From Clostridium beijerinckii HUN142 (GTDB lineage Bacteria > Bacillota > Clostridia > Clostridiales > Clostridiaceae), in the NCBI RefSeq assembly GCF_000621745.1, contig NZ_JHXK01000025.1:32208-96207 (forward strand): 64,000 bases of DNA, given 5' to 3'. Under the pieces are notes generated by a model that ran no database searches, was not told the DNA's origin, and worked only from the letters and a program-made list of their open reading frames with translations. The stretch's first letter is position 1. The number at the start of each line of letters is the position of its first letter. The translations under genes were made by a program, and so were the position numbers. Shown here one piece after another: positions 26,138-37,154 of the stretch.

Positions 26138-26328
26138 GTTATATAGTAATTTGTTCACTAACATAATGCACATGATCCAATAATAAATCCACATTTAAAA
26201 CTCTATAGTCCCAAGTATTCAAATAAGTCTAATAGAATCTGGAAACATAATTGCAATATATATAGATAATATTTCTAAAATATTATATAATAATAATTAT
26301 CATTTAAGAGTTTAAGGAGGAGATGGAA

Positions 26329-27087
26329 TTGAAAAAACTAATCTCATGGAATGTAAATGGGTTAAGAGCCTGTGTAAAAAAAGGCTTTTTACAATATTTT
26401 GAGGAAATAGATGCTGATATATTTTGCATACAAGAAAGTAAACTTCAAGAAGGTCAAATAGATTTAGAATTAGATGGATATACAAGTTACTGGAATTATG
26501 CTGAAAAAAAAGGTTATTCAGGCACAGCTGTATTTACAAAAGAGGAGCCATTAACTGTAAAAAGAGGTATTGGAATAGAAGAACATGATAACGAGGGTAG
26601 AGTACTTACTTTAGAATATAATAATTTCTATTTAGTAAATGTTTATACTCCTAATTCTAAGCAGGCACTAGAAAGACTTGACTATAGAATGGTATGGGAA
26701 GATGTATTTAGAAGTTACTTAAAGGAACTTGAAAAAAATAAGCCTGTAATAATTTGCGGAGATTTAAATGTTGCTCATAAAGAGATAGATCTTAAAAATC
26801 CCAAATCTAACAGAAAAAATGCTGGATTTACAGATGAAGAAAGATCTAAGATTGCTGAACTATTAGACGCTGGATTTATAGATACATATAGATATTTTTA
26901 TCCTGACAAAGAAGAGATGTATTCATGGTGGTCATATAGATTTAATGCTAGAGCTAATAATGCCGGATGGAGAATAGATTATTTTTTAGTTTCAGAAAGT
27001 TTAAAGGATAAATTAGAAAATGCAAAAATTCATATGGAAGTAATGGGATCGGACCATTGTCCTGTTGAACTGACAATTAATCTATAA
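26329..27087 (+). CDS. xth: Exodeoxyribonuclease III (AP endonuclease)
   Basis: 252 residues from TTG 26329, chosen because AAGGAGGAG is correctly spaced from it and because MKKLISWNVNGLRA is the family start; the ATG at 26323 abuts the ribosome site. All ExoIII motifs are visible: SWNVNG, CIQESKLQ, LVNVYTPNS, GDLNVAHKEIDL, WRIDYFLVS and SDHCPVEL. It cuts DNA 5' to abasic sites and trims 3' ends in base excision repair. Monocistronic with a bidirectional terminator. Confidence 0.93.
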   Translation: MKKLISWNVNGLRACVKKGFLQYFEEIDADIFCIQESKLQEGQIDLELDGYTSYWNYAEKKGYSGTAVFTKEEPLTVKRGIGIEEHDNEGRVLTLEYNNFYLVNVYTPNSKQALERLDYRMVWEDVFRSYLKELEKNKPVIICGDLNVAHKEIDLKNPKSNRKNAGFTDEERSKIAELLDAGFIDTYRYFYPDKEEMYSWWSYRFNARANNAGWRIDYFLVSESLKDKLENAKIHMEVMGSDHCPVELTINL

Positions 27088-27092
27088 TAAAT

Positions 27093-27145
27093 AAAAAACA
27101 AAGCATAATTACTATATTTGAGTAGGTGATTATGCTTTGTTTTTT
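27093..27145. terminator. Bidirectional terminator
   Basis: Perfect 17-bp stem (27093-27109 with 27129-27145) with A and T runs at the ends, between exonuclease III and the convergent DUF624 gene. Confidence 0.9.
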
Positions 27146-27146
27146 A

Positions 27147-27824
27147 TTATTGTACAATAAATCTTTTTATGCCTATCCAGGCAGTAAAACTAGAAATGAA
27201 AGATAACATTCCAAATGTCAATATTAAGAAAAGCGGAAATGATATAGGGAAAAAGAAAATATGAAGCCCTAATATTAGAACACAAGCTAGCTCGCAAAGC
27301 AAAGTGTTTTTTATACATACAATGCAGAGTAATATAGAATTTTTAAAAACATCTTTTAGAGTAAGAGAAATAGTAGTAAGCAATGGATAAATATACATAG
27401 ATGCTAGTCCAAGTAAAATCGTAATAAAAAGGCATAGGTAGAAGATTAAATAAAAAATAGGTTTCTCTTGAGCTAATTTTAAATAAAAGAATAGCGAAAT
27501 ACCTAAAAATGAAAATGTGATTAATATTATTAATCCACCAACTAATGATTGTTTCCAATTGTTTTTAAAGGCTTCATGGAAATCTGAAAAAATATAAGTA
27601 TGCTTTCTTTGAATTATGGCCATTAAAATTGAAGTCATAGCACCAAGAGCAGGACCAATCGTAATAATAGGAAGAGAATATAAAACGAAGATACAATTCA
27701 ACTTAATTATATCCCAAAATCTCATGGTAAATAATTCGAAAAATAAGTGAATACCTTCTTTTTCAGGCTCGTCCTTTTCCACACTAGGGCCTTCTCTATC
27801 AAAATTTGGGGTTAATAGTTTCAT
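27147..27824 (-). CDS. DUF624 (YesL-like) membrane protein
   Basis: 225 residues from the ATG at 27824, which follows AAGGAGATTGATTATT. After a charged 35-residue start there are about five membrane helices (FWDIIKLNCIFVLYSLPIITIG, split as FWDIIKLNCIFVLY and SLPIITIGPALGAM; the segment LGISLFFYLKL; ILLGLASMYIYPLLTTI; and two near the end). Family members (B. subtilis YesL) lie in plant-polysaccharide clusters; function unknown. It is transcribed divergently from the arabinan transport operon with 579 bases between, which fits that link. Confidence 0.82.
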   Translation of the reverse strand: MKLLTPNFDREGPSVEKDEPEKEGIHLFFELFTMRFWDIIKLNCIFVLYSLPIITIGPALGAMTSILMAIIQRKHTYIFSDFHEAFKNNWKQSLVGGLIILITFSFLGISLFFYLKLAQEKPIFYLIFYLCLFITILLGLASMYIYPLLTTISLTLKDVFKNSILLCIVCIKNTLLCELACVLILGLHIFFFPISFPLFLILTFGMLSFISSFTAWIGIKRFIVQ

Positions 27825-28055
27825 AATAATCAATCTCCTTATATAAAGTTTTATCTTAAATATTATAGCTACATTTATTTTAGATAAGTTTAAAGATAGT
27901 ATATCATTTGAAAATTTAAAGTTCAAGATTATAAAAACATTTACATAGTATTAAAAACTAGCTTATTATAATATGTGTTTAAAAAAATGTATAAAAAAGT
28001 CTATTTATAATTTAAATAATTCTAAAATAATTCAATGAAATATAATATAAAACTA

Positions 28056-28083
28056 TTGACTTTGATATAGATAAGTATATAAT
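28056..28083 (+). promoter_or_regulatory. Promoter of the arabino-oligosaccharide transport operon
   Basis: TTGACT (28056-28061), 16-base spacer, TATAAT (28078-28083). The ACTATTGAC context recurs in the xylA and xylB promoters. Confidence 0.65.
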
Positions 28084-28403
28084 AAATGTATAAGAATAAA
28101 TAAAGATTTGAAATAATAGAAATGAAAAGGGTTACTCAAGTCGATTTTATCAAGTATTTAACAAAGAAAGAAAAAATAAATAATAAATATATATTTAGCA
28201 AGCATAAATGAATGTTTTTTGTTTTAATATTATTTAAAATAAAAATGCGAGATGTTATATATGAAATATATTTAAAGATATATTCATAAAAGAGGACGAG
28301 TATTTTGATCATTATTCTTTTTAGAAATATATTAAATTAACTAAAGAGAAATGATGTTCACTAAATATATTAACTTCATTTGGAAAAAATAGGAGGTAAA
28401 AAA
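28084..28403 (+). other. Long AT-rich leader of the araN operon
   Basis: About 320 untranslated bases if the promoter at 28056 is used. No riboswitch fold, terminator or ORF with ribosome site is evident; binding sites for the ArsR-type or AraC-type regulators of the cluster may be here but I cannot point to one. Confidence 0.4.
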
Positions 28404-29747
28404 ATGAAAAGTGTAAAAATATTAAAGAAACTTGCAACAGTTGTAGTCACAACATCACTTGCAGCAACAATGTTAATTGGGTGTGGTGGAAATACTGCAA
28501 GTAGTAGTTCGAACGGAGGTGGAAATGAATCTGCATCTTCTGGTGATCAATTGGAAATGTGGACATTTGTTGATATGCATGCACAATTCTTTCAAAAAAT
28601 GCTAGACAAATGGAATGAAAAGAATCCTGAAAAGAAACTTAATATTAAATTTACGGTTCTTCCTTACGACGATATGCATAACAAATTACAATCTGCTCTC
28701 TTGTCCGGACAAGGTGCTCCGGATGCGTGTGATATAGAATTAGGTAAATTCCCTAATTTCTTAAAAGGAGATCCACAATTAGAGCCACTTGACGATGTTT
28801 TTGCCCCTTATAAGGACAAAGTGGTTCAATCGCGTGTTGCACTTTATAGTAAAGATAATCATGTATATGGATTTGATTATCATGTTGGTGCAACTGTTGC
28901 ATATTACAACACTGAGCTTTTAGAAAAAGCAGGTATTGATTATAAATCTATAGTAACTTGGGATGATTTCAAAAAAGCAGGGGAAAAATATTATGCTGCA
29001 ACTGGTAAAAATTTTGGTACAGCTGATACAAGTGCTACTTGGCAAACAAGTCTTATGTTAGCAGAACAAAAATCTGATTATACTGATGAAAATGGAAAGC
29101 CACAATTAAACAGTCCTCAAATGGTTAAAGCTCTTACTACTTTGAGAGATATGCAAGATTCTCATGCTATAGCCACCATTCCTGGTGGACAACCTGACCA
29201 AACAGATGCTGAAGCTGCAATAAACAATGGAGACTATGCAGTTGTAGTTAAAGCTATGTGGTATATGTCAAGATTCTTACAATATATGCCTGACCAAGCA
29301 GGTAAATGGGCAATTGCTCCAGCTCCAGTATTTGAAAAAGGTCAACCACGTTCTGTAGGTCTAGGTGGTACAGGTACAGTTGTAACTAAAAATGCTAAAA
29401 ACAAACAAAATCTTAAAGAATTCATAGCGTATGCTAAACTTTCTGAAGATGGAGAAAAGGCTATATGGGATGACTTGGGATTTGATCCAATAAACACAGA
29501 TTTATGGAGCAATAAAGAACTTACTCAAAACAAAGATAACAAGTTTATAAAATACTTCAAAACTAATCCTTTTGATACATTAAATGAAATTAAGAATGAA
29601 ATTTCATTAATTAAATCAAATGAAGCTATGCCTAACATAAACAATGTTTTATGTACAGTTACATTAAATAGCATATTTGAAGATAAAAAAGATATAAAAC
29701 AATCGTTAGATGAAGCACAACAACAAGTAGAGAATGAATTAAAATAA
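28404..29747 (+). CDS. araN: Extracellular solute-binding lipoprotein, AraN-like
   Basis: 447 residues from ATG 28404 with AGGAGGTAAA upstream. Lipoprotein signal with lipobox MLIGC, then a Gly/Ser linker and a family 1 sugar-binding protein (LEMWTFVDMHAQFFQKML, YDDMHNKLQSALLSGQGAPD, split at IEL). By position with permeases, GH51, AraM and AraL it is the AraN counterpart that captures arabinose oligomers outside the cell. A hairpin lies between it and the permease genes and probably favours its higher expression. No ATPase gene is present in the cluster, so a shared MsmX-type ATPase must energise import. Confidence 0.85.
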   Translation: MKSVKILKKLATVVVTTSLAATMLIGCGGNTASSSSNGGGNESASSGDQLEMWTFVDMHAQFFQKMLDKWNEKNPEKKLNIKFTVLPYDDMHNKLQSALLSGQGAPDACDIELGKFPNFLKGDPQLEPLDDVFAPYKDKVVQSRVALYSKDNHVYGFDYHVGATVAYYNTELLEKAGIDYKSIVTWDDFKKAGEKYYAATGKNFGTADTSATWQTSLMLAEQKSDYTDENGKPQLNSPQMVKALTTLRDMQDSHAIATIPGGQPDQTDAEAAINNGDYAVVVKAMWYMSRFLQYMPDQAGKWAIAPAPVFEKGQPRSVGLGGTGTVVTKNAKNKQNLKEFIAYAKLSEDGEKAIWDDLGFDPINTDLWSNKELTQNKDNKFIKYFKTNPFDTLNEIKNEISLIKSNEAMPNINNVLCTVTLNSIFEDKKDIKQSLDEAQQQVENELK

Positions 29748-29758
29748 TTAGATAACTA

Positions 29759-29810
29759 TACAGAGAGGCTATTTTGTGAAAATATGAAGCTAGAAAATGG
29801 CTTCTCTGTA
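29759..29810 (+). promoter_or_regulatory. Intercistronic hairpin after the binding-protein gene
   Basis: TACAGAGAGGC pairs with GCTTCTCTGTA (one wobble), with an inner TATTTT/AAAATA helix. No T-tract. A stabilising or processing structure that raises binding-protein over permease levels is the usual explanation. Confidence 0.65.
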
Positions 29811-29843
29811 TTACTTAAGTGTGTAATAGGAGGAAGTTAAGCA

Positions 29844-30734
29844 ATGTTTAAGGGATTTATATATAACAAAAAAGCAGCACCGTATGTATTTATATTGCCA
29901 TTTATTCTTGTATTTTTAATATTTTTTGTTTCTCCAATGATAAATACAATTATAATGAGTTTTCAAAATGTATTACCTGGGTCAAGAAAATTTGTTGGAT
30001 TAGATAATTATACGAAGTTACTAGGAGATAAGGTTTTTCTAGTTGCATTATGGAATAGTGTTAAGTATATGGTATGGACACTAATATTACTTATTCCAAT
30101 TCCAATGATACTTGCATGTATAATAAATAGTAAATTAATGGTAGGTAGGGAGTTCTTTAAAGCGTCATTATATTTACCGGCTTTAACATCTGTTGCTGTT
30201 GCAGGTATAGTATTTAGATTTAGTTTTGGAGAACAAGCTACTTCTTTAATGAATCAGTTAGTTGCGGTATTCGGAATGGATCCATATAAATGGCTTAAAA
30301 ACGGAACTACAGGCTTTATTGTATTGTTAGTTTTAGCATGTTGGAGATGGACAGGAGTTAACATGTTATATTTCTTATCAGGATTGAAAAATATTCCAGA
30401 AGAATTATATGAATCAGCAGATATTGATGGAGCAAGTACTTGGCAAAAGTTTAGATATGTTACAATACCTCAACTTAAACCAACAACTATTTATGTACTT
30501 ACTATATCTATATACGCAGGTCTTGCAATGTTTATAGAAAGTTACATGGTGTTTAATGGAAATAATTCACCAAACAATATAGGCCTTACAATTGTTGGAT
30601 ACTTATATAGACAAGGTATTGAAAAGAATGCGATGGGTTATGCATCGGCTGTAGGTTTAGTATTATTTGTTATAGGAATGGCTATTAACATGGTGCAATT
30701 AAAGTTAAATGGGACATTTAAGAAGGAGGATTAG
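29844..30734 (+). CDS. araP: ABC sugar transporter permease, AraP-like
   Basis: 296 residues with six membrane helices of the MalF type: PYVFILPFILVFLIFFV at the start, YLPALTSVAVAGIVF, and the ATPase-docking EAA loop EELYESADIDGASTWQKFRY. RBS ATAGGAGGAAG before ATG 29844. Its stop is one base before the next permease's start, so the two are translationally coupled. Works with the binding protein to import arabino-oligosaccharides. Confidence 0.88.
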   Translation: MFKGFIYNKKAAPYVFILPFILVFLIFFVSPMINTIIMSFQNVLPGSRKFVGLDNYTKLLGDKVFLVALWNSVKYMVWTLILLIPIPMILACIINSKLMVGREFFKASLYLPALTSVAVAGIVFRFSFGEQATSLMNQLVAVFGMDPYKWLKNGTTGFIVLLVLACWRWTGVNMLYFLSGLKNIPEELYESADIDGASTWQKFRYVTIPQLKPTTIYVLTISIYAGLAMFIESYMVFNGNNSPNNIGLTIVGYLYRQGIEKNAMGYASAVGLVLFVIGMAINMVQLKLNGTFKKED

Positions 30735-30735
30735 T

Positions 30736-31635
30736 ATGCAAAGCAATATGAGTTTAAATAATAGAAAAAGTACTATAAAGAATACTCGAAATATAGCAGG
30801 ACAAGGAAAAAATATACCCACAAGAATATCGATATTTATATTATTTGCTGTAATAGCAATAGTAATACTATTTCCTTTTTATACGCTTTTAATATCAACT
30901 TTTAAAGATGGTGCAGTAGTAGTTGCAAATGGTATGGACGCATCAATTGATATTGCAAAAATGTCTCTTAAAAACTATACAATTTTATTTACAGAAAAGA
31001 ATAGTTTCTTTACTTGGTTTTTTAACAGTTTGTTTTTAACAATAGGGCAAGTAGCACTTCAATTATTTATCAGTGCATTTGTTGCATATGGATTTGCAAT
31101 GTATGATTTTAAAGGCAAGAATTTCTTATTTGTTTGTGTATTGTTTGTTATGATGGTACCTTTTGAAATATTAATGTTACCTCTTTATAGTCAAGTAAGT
31201 GCTATGCATTTAACAAATAGCTATGCAGGTATTATTTTGCCTGATATAGCAAAGGCCGGAACAATATTTTTCTTCAGACAATACTTAACTGGAATACCTA
31301 AGGATCTTGTTGAAGCGGGAAGAATAGATGGAGCATCAGAGTATGGGATTTTCTTTAGATTAATATTACCAATCATGAAACCATCCTTTGCAGCAATGGC
31401 AATTTTAAATGCTATGGGTAGCTGGAACAACTTGTTGTGGCCAATGTTAGTGTTGAAGGATGCTTCAAAATTCACTTTACCGATAGGTTTAAATACACTA
31501 TTGACTCCTTATGGAAATAACTTTAACTTATTATTCGTTGGTTCTTTCTTATCAATCTTACCAATATTCATATTATTTATGTGCTTCCAAAAATACTTTG
31601 TTGATGGTATGACAGCAGGAGCGGTAAAAGGGTAA
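30736..31635 (+). CDS. araQ: ABC sugar transporter permease, AraQ-like
   Basis: 299 residues from ATG 30736, preceded by GAAGGAGGATTAGT that overlaps the end of araP. MalG-type helices: ISIFILFAVIAIVILFPFYTLLISTFKDG is broken here as ILFAVIAIVILFPFYTLL; EAA loop PKDLVEAGRIDGASEYGIFF; ends in MTAGAVKG as MalG-like permeases do. Pairs with AraP. The GH51 gene follows after 59 bases. Confidence 0.88.
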   Translation: MQSNMSLNNRKSTIKNTRNIAGQGKNIPTRISIFILFAVIAIVILFPFYTLLISTFKDGAVVVANGMDASIDIAKMSLKNYTILFTEKNSFFTWFFNSLFLTIGQVALQLFISAFVAYGFAMYDFKGKNFLFVCVLFVMMVPFEILMLPLYSQVSAMHLTNSYAGIILPDIAKAGTIFFFRQYLTGIPKDLVEAGRIDGASEYGIFFRLILPIMKPSFAAMAILNAMGSWNNLLWPMLVLKDASKFTLPIGLNTLLTPYGNNFNLLFVGSFLSILPIFILFMCFQKYFVDGMTAGAVKG

Positions 31636-31688
31636 TGTTAGTTTTACAAAGGACTAAAAAAGTTCAACCTAAATATTTAAGGAGATGA

Positions 31689-33212
<1,524 letters not shown>

Positions 33213-33312
33213 TTTATTATATTTAAATTCCATATAAATAACATTGCTTAAAGTATTATGTTATATAACCCAAATAGATTATATTTGTTGAATTCACTTG
33301 GTTTATAGAACT

Positions 33313-33356
33313 TAGGATTTAGTACATAATTTTAGTGTGCTAAATCCTATTTTATT
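33313..33356 (+). terminator. Terminator or attenuator between abfA and GH43
   Basis: Perfect 10-bp stem (33313-33322 with 33340-33349), then ATTTTATT. The weak T-tract may allow partial read-through to the GH43 gene. Confidence 0.65.
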
Positions 33357-33377
33357 ATTAGAAATGGGAGTGAAAAG

Positions 33378-34805
33378 ATGAAAAAGCATATTTTAGTTGT
33401 AACTGCATTATTGTCTGTAATTGGAATTATAGGATGTTCATCAAAGCAAAATAATGAAAACATCCTAGCAAAAATTAATTTTCCAGAGAACCCTAAAATA
33501 GAGGAATTAAGAGATTCGAGTATAGTTCTAGATAAAAGTAATTGGGGAACTTTAGGAGCTCATGATCCATCTATATATAAAGATAAAGATACATATTATG
33601 TATTTTCTACTGATGCAAGAGTAGGAGGACCGGCAACCCCAGGGATACAAGTCAGAAAATCTAAAGATTTGATCAATTGGGAATTTATTGGTCAAGCTTT
33701 AAAGGGGATACCCGAAGAAGCGAAAAAATGGAGCAATGCTCAAGGAATATGGGCTCCTGAGGTAACAAAGGTAGGAGATCAATATTATCTATATTACTGC
33801 ACATCAAGTTTTGGGAAAAATAGATCTTATATTGGATTATTTAAGAGCAAATCAATAGAAGGTCCATGGGAGGATCAAGGTCTTGTGTTAAAAACTAATC
33901 AAGGGGAAGATAGAAATGCTTTAGACCCCAATATAGTGTATGATAAGGATGGCCAAATGTGGATGTCATATGGTTCTTTTTGGAGTGGCATATATGTTGT
34001 AAAGCTTGATAAAAATACAGGAAAGCCACTAAATCTAAATGATAAGGGAAAAAATATATCTAAAAGAGATGCAGCTGTAAGCGGTGCTGTTGAAGGGCCA
34101 TATATTATTTATAATGAAGAACAAAAGAAATATTATTTATTTGTTTCATATGGGTCATTATCTTCAGATTACAATGTTAGAGTGGGCCGTGCCGATAATA
34201 TAGAAGGACCTTATCTAGACAGTAACGGAAATGATATGACTGATATATCAAATTCAAAACCAGATGAAATTGGAAATAAAATTTTAGGGGGATATAAATT
34301 TGGTGATAGTGAAGGCTGGATGGCACCAGGACATAATTCTATATTAAACGATAATGGAAATTACTATATAGTTCACCATGTGAGAACAGAGAAAAATAAA
34401 GATTGGTTCTATTTGAATGTTAGGAAAATTCTTTGGTCGGAAGATGGATGGCCTATAGTATCACCAGAAAGGTATACTGGAGAAAAAGAACAGGCTATTG
34501 AAAAAAATGCTCTTATAGGAAATTGGCAAGTAATATTACAGGATAAAAATAATAATAAAATAATACCTTCAGAACAATATGAATTTGCGAGTAATGGAAA
34601 AATAAAGAACGAAAAACAATCAGGAAAATGGGAATTAGATGGTGATAATAATATTTATATTGAACTGACTAATAGTAACGGTGAAAAAATAGAGTATAGT
34701 GGGAAAGTAATACCATCATGGGATTGGGAAAATAAAAAGCAGACAATAGTATTCACAGCTATTGATAGTAATGGAATATCTCTATGGGGGAAACTTATGA
34801 GGTAA
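33378..34805 (+). CDS. abnA: Arabinan endo-1,5-alpha-L-arabinosidase, GH43 lipoprotein
   Basis: 475 residues. N-terminal lipoprotein signal with lipobox IIGC, so it sits on the outer face of the membrane. Five-bladed GH43 propeller: GAHDPSIYKDKDTYYVFST (catalytic base Asp), GIWAPEVTKVGDQYYLYYC, ALDPNIVYDKDGQMWMSYGS, and GAVEGPYI with the acid Glu. A C-terminal beta-barrel (about 375-475) as in calcium-containing arabinanases. It cuts arabinan to oligomers for the AraN binding protein. RBS GGGAGTG. Confidence 0.9.
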   Translation: MKKHILVVTALLSVIGIIGCSSKQNNENILAKINFPENPKIEELRDSSIVLDKSNWGTLGAHDPSIYKDKDTYYVFSTDARVGGPATPGIQVRKSKDLINWEFIGQALKGIPEEAKKWSNAQGIWAPEVTKVGDQYYLYYCTSSFGKNRSYIGLFKSKSIEGPWEDQGLVLKTNQGEDRNALDPNIVYDKDGQMWMSYGSFWSGIYVVKLDKNTGKPLNLNDKGKNISKRDAAVSGAVEGPYIIYNEEQKKYYLFVSYGSLSSDYNVRVGRADNIEGPYLDSNGNDMTDISNSKPDEIGNKILGGYKFGDSEGWMAPGHNSILNDNGNYYIVHHVRTEKNKDWFYLNVRKILWSEDGWPIVSPERYTGEKEQAIEKNALIGNWQVILQDKNNNKIIPSEQYEFASNGKIKNEKQSGKWELDGDNNIYIELTNSNGEKIEYSGKVIPSWDWENKKQTIVFTAIDSNGISLWGKLMR

Positions 34806-34854
34806 TATAAGAAGACCTATACAGATTGTAAAGAAATTTTCAATAGAAAAAAAC

Positions 34855-34902
34855 AACATGAATGAATAAGAAATAACTTTCTATTCATTCATGTTCTTTT
34901 TT
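34855..34902 (+). terminator. Terminator after GH43
   Basis: Perfect 14-bp stem (34855-34868 with 34882-34895), then CTTTTTT. Also lies between convergent genes. Confidence 0.88.
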
Positions 34903-34943
34903 ATAAAAAATACATATGTTTTGGATAGATATACGGTTTATTA

Positions 34944-35867
34944 CTAATCTTGTTGAGTTAATGTGTTATAAACAAGTCTCACGCTTATACCTTGATTGTA
35001 ATTTCCAAAGTTTTTTCCAAAGATAGTTAATCCACCAACATGTTTTGTTTCTTCAGGAACAGCTAACTTTAAAAGAATATCACTTTTATAGTTTAATTCC
35101 AAATCTTCTAAGGTGACATCTGAAATTTTTATTCCATCAATAAATGTTCCAAAGGAGTTTATGCTTAAAAGTTTTAATAATCCGTATTGATTCCAATGGG
35201 GATTCCACCAAGATGGAGTTAAAATTCCTTTACTATCACCGAAATCTCCAGGACTGGTCCAACTTCCAACATTAATATTATTTAAATAGAAATGTATGTC
35301 GGATGGCCAAATGCTACATACTCCAGGAGCTTCTGAACTTATTTCCATAGATATTTGCAATTCAGAAAATACTTCATTTGGTTTTAGATAGTTGGGAATT
35401 CTATATTCTATACTTCCTTTAGTAAACCAAAGAATATCCGCATTAATTCTTTCGGGATCAGCAAAGTAATTTGGATTATCTACTTCGCCTATAATACTAT
35501 CTTTAGTCGCTATTCCGCATGTAGGGGTAATATCATAATTAGAATAGTGACCGATACTTAAATCTATGTAATATGAATTTTCAACGTCCTGTTTACCAAT
35601 ATCAATTACAAATTTATCTTCATGAAGAGAGCAAATCTTTTGTAATCCATGTTTTCCAGTTAAATTAGTTGTTTTTATTAATCCACACTCTTCTAATTTC
35701 TTTATATGCATAGTAACTGCGCCATTAGTTAAATCAAGTTTTTCTGATAACTCATTCATATTTAATTGCTTATACTGTGATAAAATCTCTAATATATTCA
35801 TTCTTACATCCGAACTTAAAGCTTTGAAAAGTGGCAAACTTTCCTTTAGATTTGTAATGTGAATCAT
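34944..35867 (-). CDS. ArsR-type HTH regulator with large C-terminal beta-rich domain
   Basis: 307 residues from the ATG at 35867, which follows GAGGAGATTATT. Residues 1 to about 75 are a winged HTH (LFKALSSDVRMNILEILSQY, LDLTNGAVTMHIKKLEECGL). ArsR proteins are normally about 100 residues; here about 200 more form a beta-rich domain with many aromatic and Gly/Pro turns (SWWNPHWNQYGLLKL, SIWPSDIHFYLNN), which looks like a carbohydrate-binding sandwich. It faces the GH43 gene and lies inside the arabinan cluster, so it is likely the sensor of an arabinose derivative. Ligand binding is inference. Confidence 0.75.
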   Translation of the reverse strand: MIHITNLKESLPLFKALSSDVRMNILEILSQYKQLNMNELSEKLDLTNGAVTMHIKKLEECGLIKTTNLTGKHGLQKICSLHEDKFVIDIGKQDVENSYYIDLSIGHYSNYDITPTCGIATKDSIIGEVDNPNYFADPERINADILWFTKGSIEYRIPNYLKPNEVFSELQISMEISSEAPGVCSIWPSDIHFYLNNINVGSWTSPGDFGDSKGILTPSWWNPHWNQYGLLKLLSINSFGTFIDGIKISDVTLEDLELNYKSDILLKLAVPEETKHVGGLTIFGKNFGNYNQGISVRLVYNTLTQQD

Positions 35868-36069
35868 AATAATCTCCTCTATGCTGTTAATATTCATTCA
35901 ATTGAAATTAATGTTGAAATATTAATTTCAGAAAAATTGTACTTAAGTTATAGTTTGTTACAAAATTATCAAATAATAATGTACTATGTTAAGACTATTA
36001 TACCCTTTAAACGATTAAATGTGAATAATCATTTTAAATATTTTTAAAATAAAATCACAATATGAGAGA

Positions 36070-36966
36070 TTATTTTCTGTTCAAGTTTTTTCTAAAATAC
36101 GCATTTTTATACTCAGTTGGTGTGACGTCTTCAAATTTTTTGAAAAGTTTCATAAAATGCTTATCGTCATTAAATCCAACCTGAAGAGCAATTTCTCTTA
36201 TTGAGAAAGACGAGTTTAATAGAAGTTGTTTAGAAGCATAAATTCTTGTTTTGTTGATGTATTTTAAAAGTGACGTACCAGTATATTTTTTAAATGCCGA
36301 AGAAAGGTAATCTTGATTGTAGTTAAATGTTTCAGCAATTTCATGTGCAGTTAAATTTGAGTTATAATTTATATTTATCCAGTTTGCAATTTCATTTATT
36401 TTGCAATTAGCATTGGATAATTTTTCATTTTGGTGAATTATATTATCCATGAAATCTTGAGAAATTTCCATTGCCAATAGGCTTAATGCATAATTGGTTA
36501 AATATTCAGAATAACTTTTCTTGTTCGATAGATCAAGTAGTTGACGAAAAATAAGGCTGGTTCTTGCAGCAGAAGAAATTGAACCATATTCAGGTAAAAT
36601 GTAAACATCTGAAGAAGCTTTTTTTAATTCATTGCCAAGATCAAATATATAATTTTTAATTTGCTCAGAGTTTAAAAGTTTATATTCAGCAGAAGTAATT
36701 CTAAAATGACACCAATAGTAAGAAAGATTCCCTTCAGATTTCTTATAACCATAGTGGGTATGAAAAGGAAATAATATAATGAACTTATTTGGAGTAAGTT
36801 CATATTTTTTATCATCTTGTGCAATGTATAGAGTTCCCTCGCAACCAATTAGAATAACAAAAGTATCGAGGTTTCTTTTAGAATGTATAAAATTTTCATT
36901 ATTTATTAATTTTCCGCTAGAACAATGATTAAGGGGATATTTATTATCCGAAATAAAATAAAACAT
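36070..36966 (-). CDS. AraC-family transcriptional regulator
   Basis: 298 residues from the ATG at 36966, 11 bases after AGGTGG. N-terminal cupin-like sensing domain (about 1-150, KFIILFPFHTHYGYKKSEG, split as KFIILFPFHTHYGYK) and a C-terminal double HTH (about 200-298: LTAHEIAETFNYNQDYLSSAF and SIREIALQVGFNDDKHFMKL, ending with TPTEYKNAYF). It is divergent from the GH127 gene, 190 bases away, and likely activates the cluster in response to a sugar. Metal or sugar binding by the cupin is not evident from residues. Confidence 0.87.
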   Translation of the reverse strand: MFYFISDNKYPLNHCSSGKLINNENFIHSKRNLDTFVILIGCEGTLYIAQDDKKYELTPNKFIILFPFHTHYGYKKSEGNLSYYWCHFRITSAEYKLLNSEQIKNYIFDLGNELKKASSDVYILPEYGSISSAARTSLIFRQLLDLSNKKSYSEYLTNYALSLLAMEISQDFMDNIIHQNEKLSNANCKINEIANWININYNSNLTAHEIAETFNYNQDYLSSAFKKYTGTSLLKYINKTRIYASKQLLLNSSFSIREIALQVGFNDDKHFMKLFKKFEDVTPTEYKNAYFRKNLNRK

Positions 36967-37154
36967 ATAGGATTTCACCACCTATTCTAGTAAAATGAAA
37001 GTTGTTTCTATATAATAAATATACTATAGTTATATGTATAAAAGCTAGTCATATGCTTAAATAATAGCATTTGTATTTTAGAGGAATGAATAAAATAGTT
37101 TTTGATAATTATAATAAATTAACCACCCCAAAATAAATTTAGGAGGAATTAATA

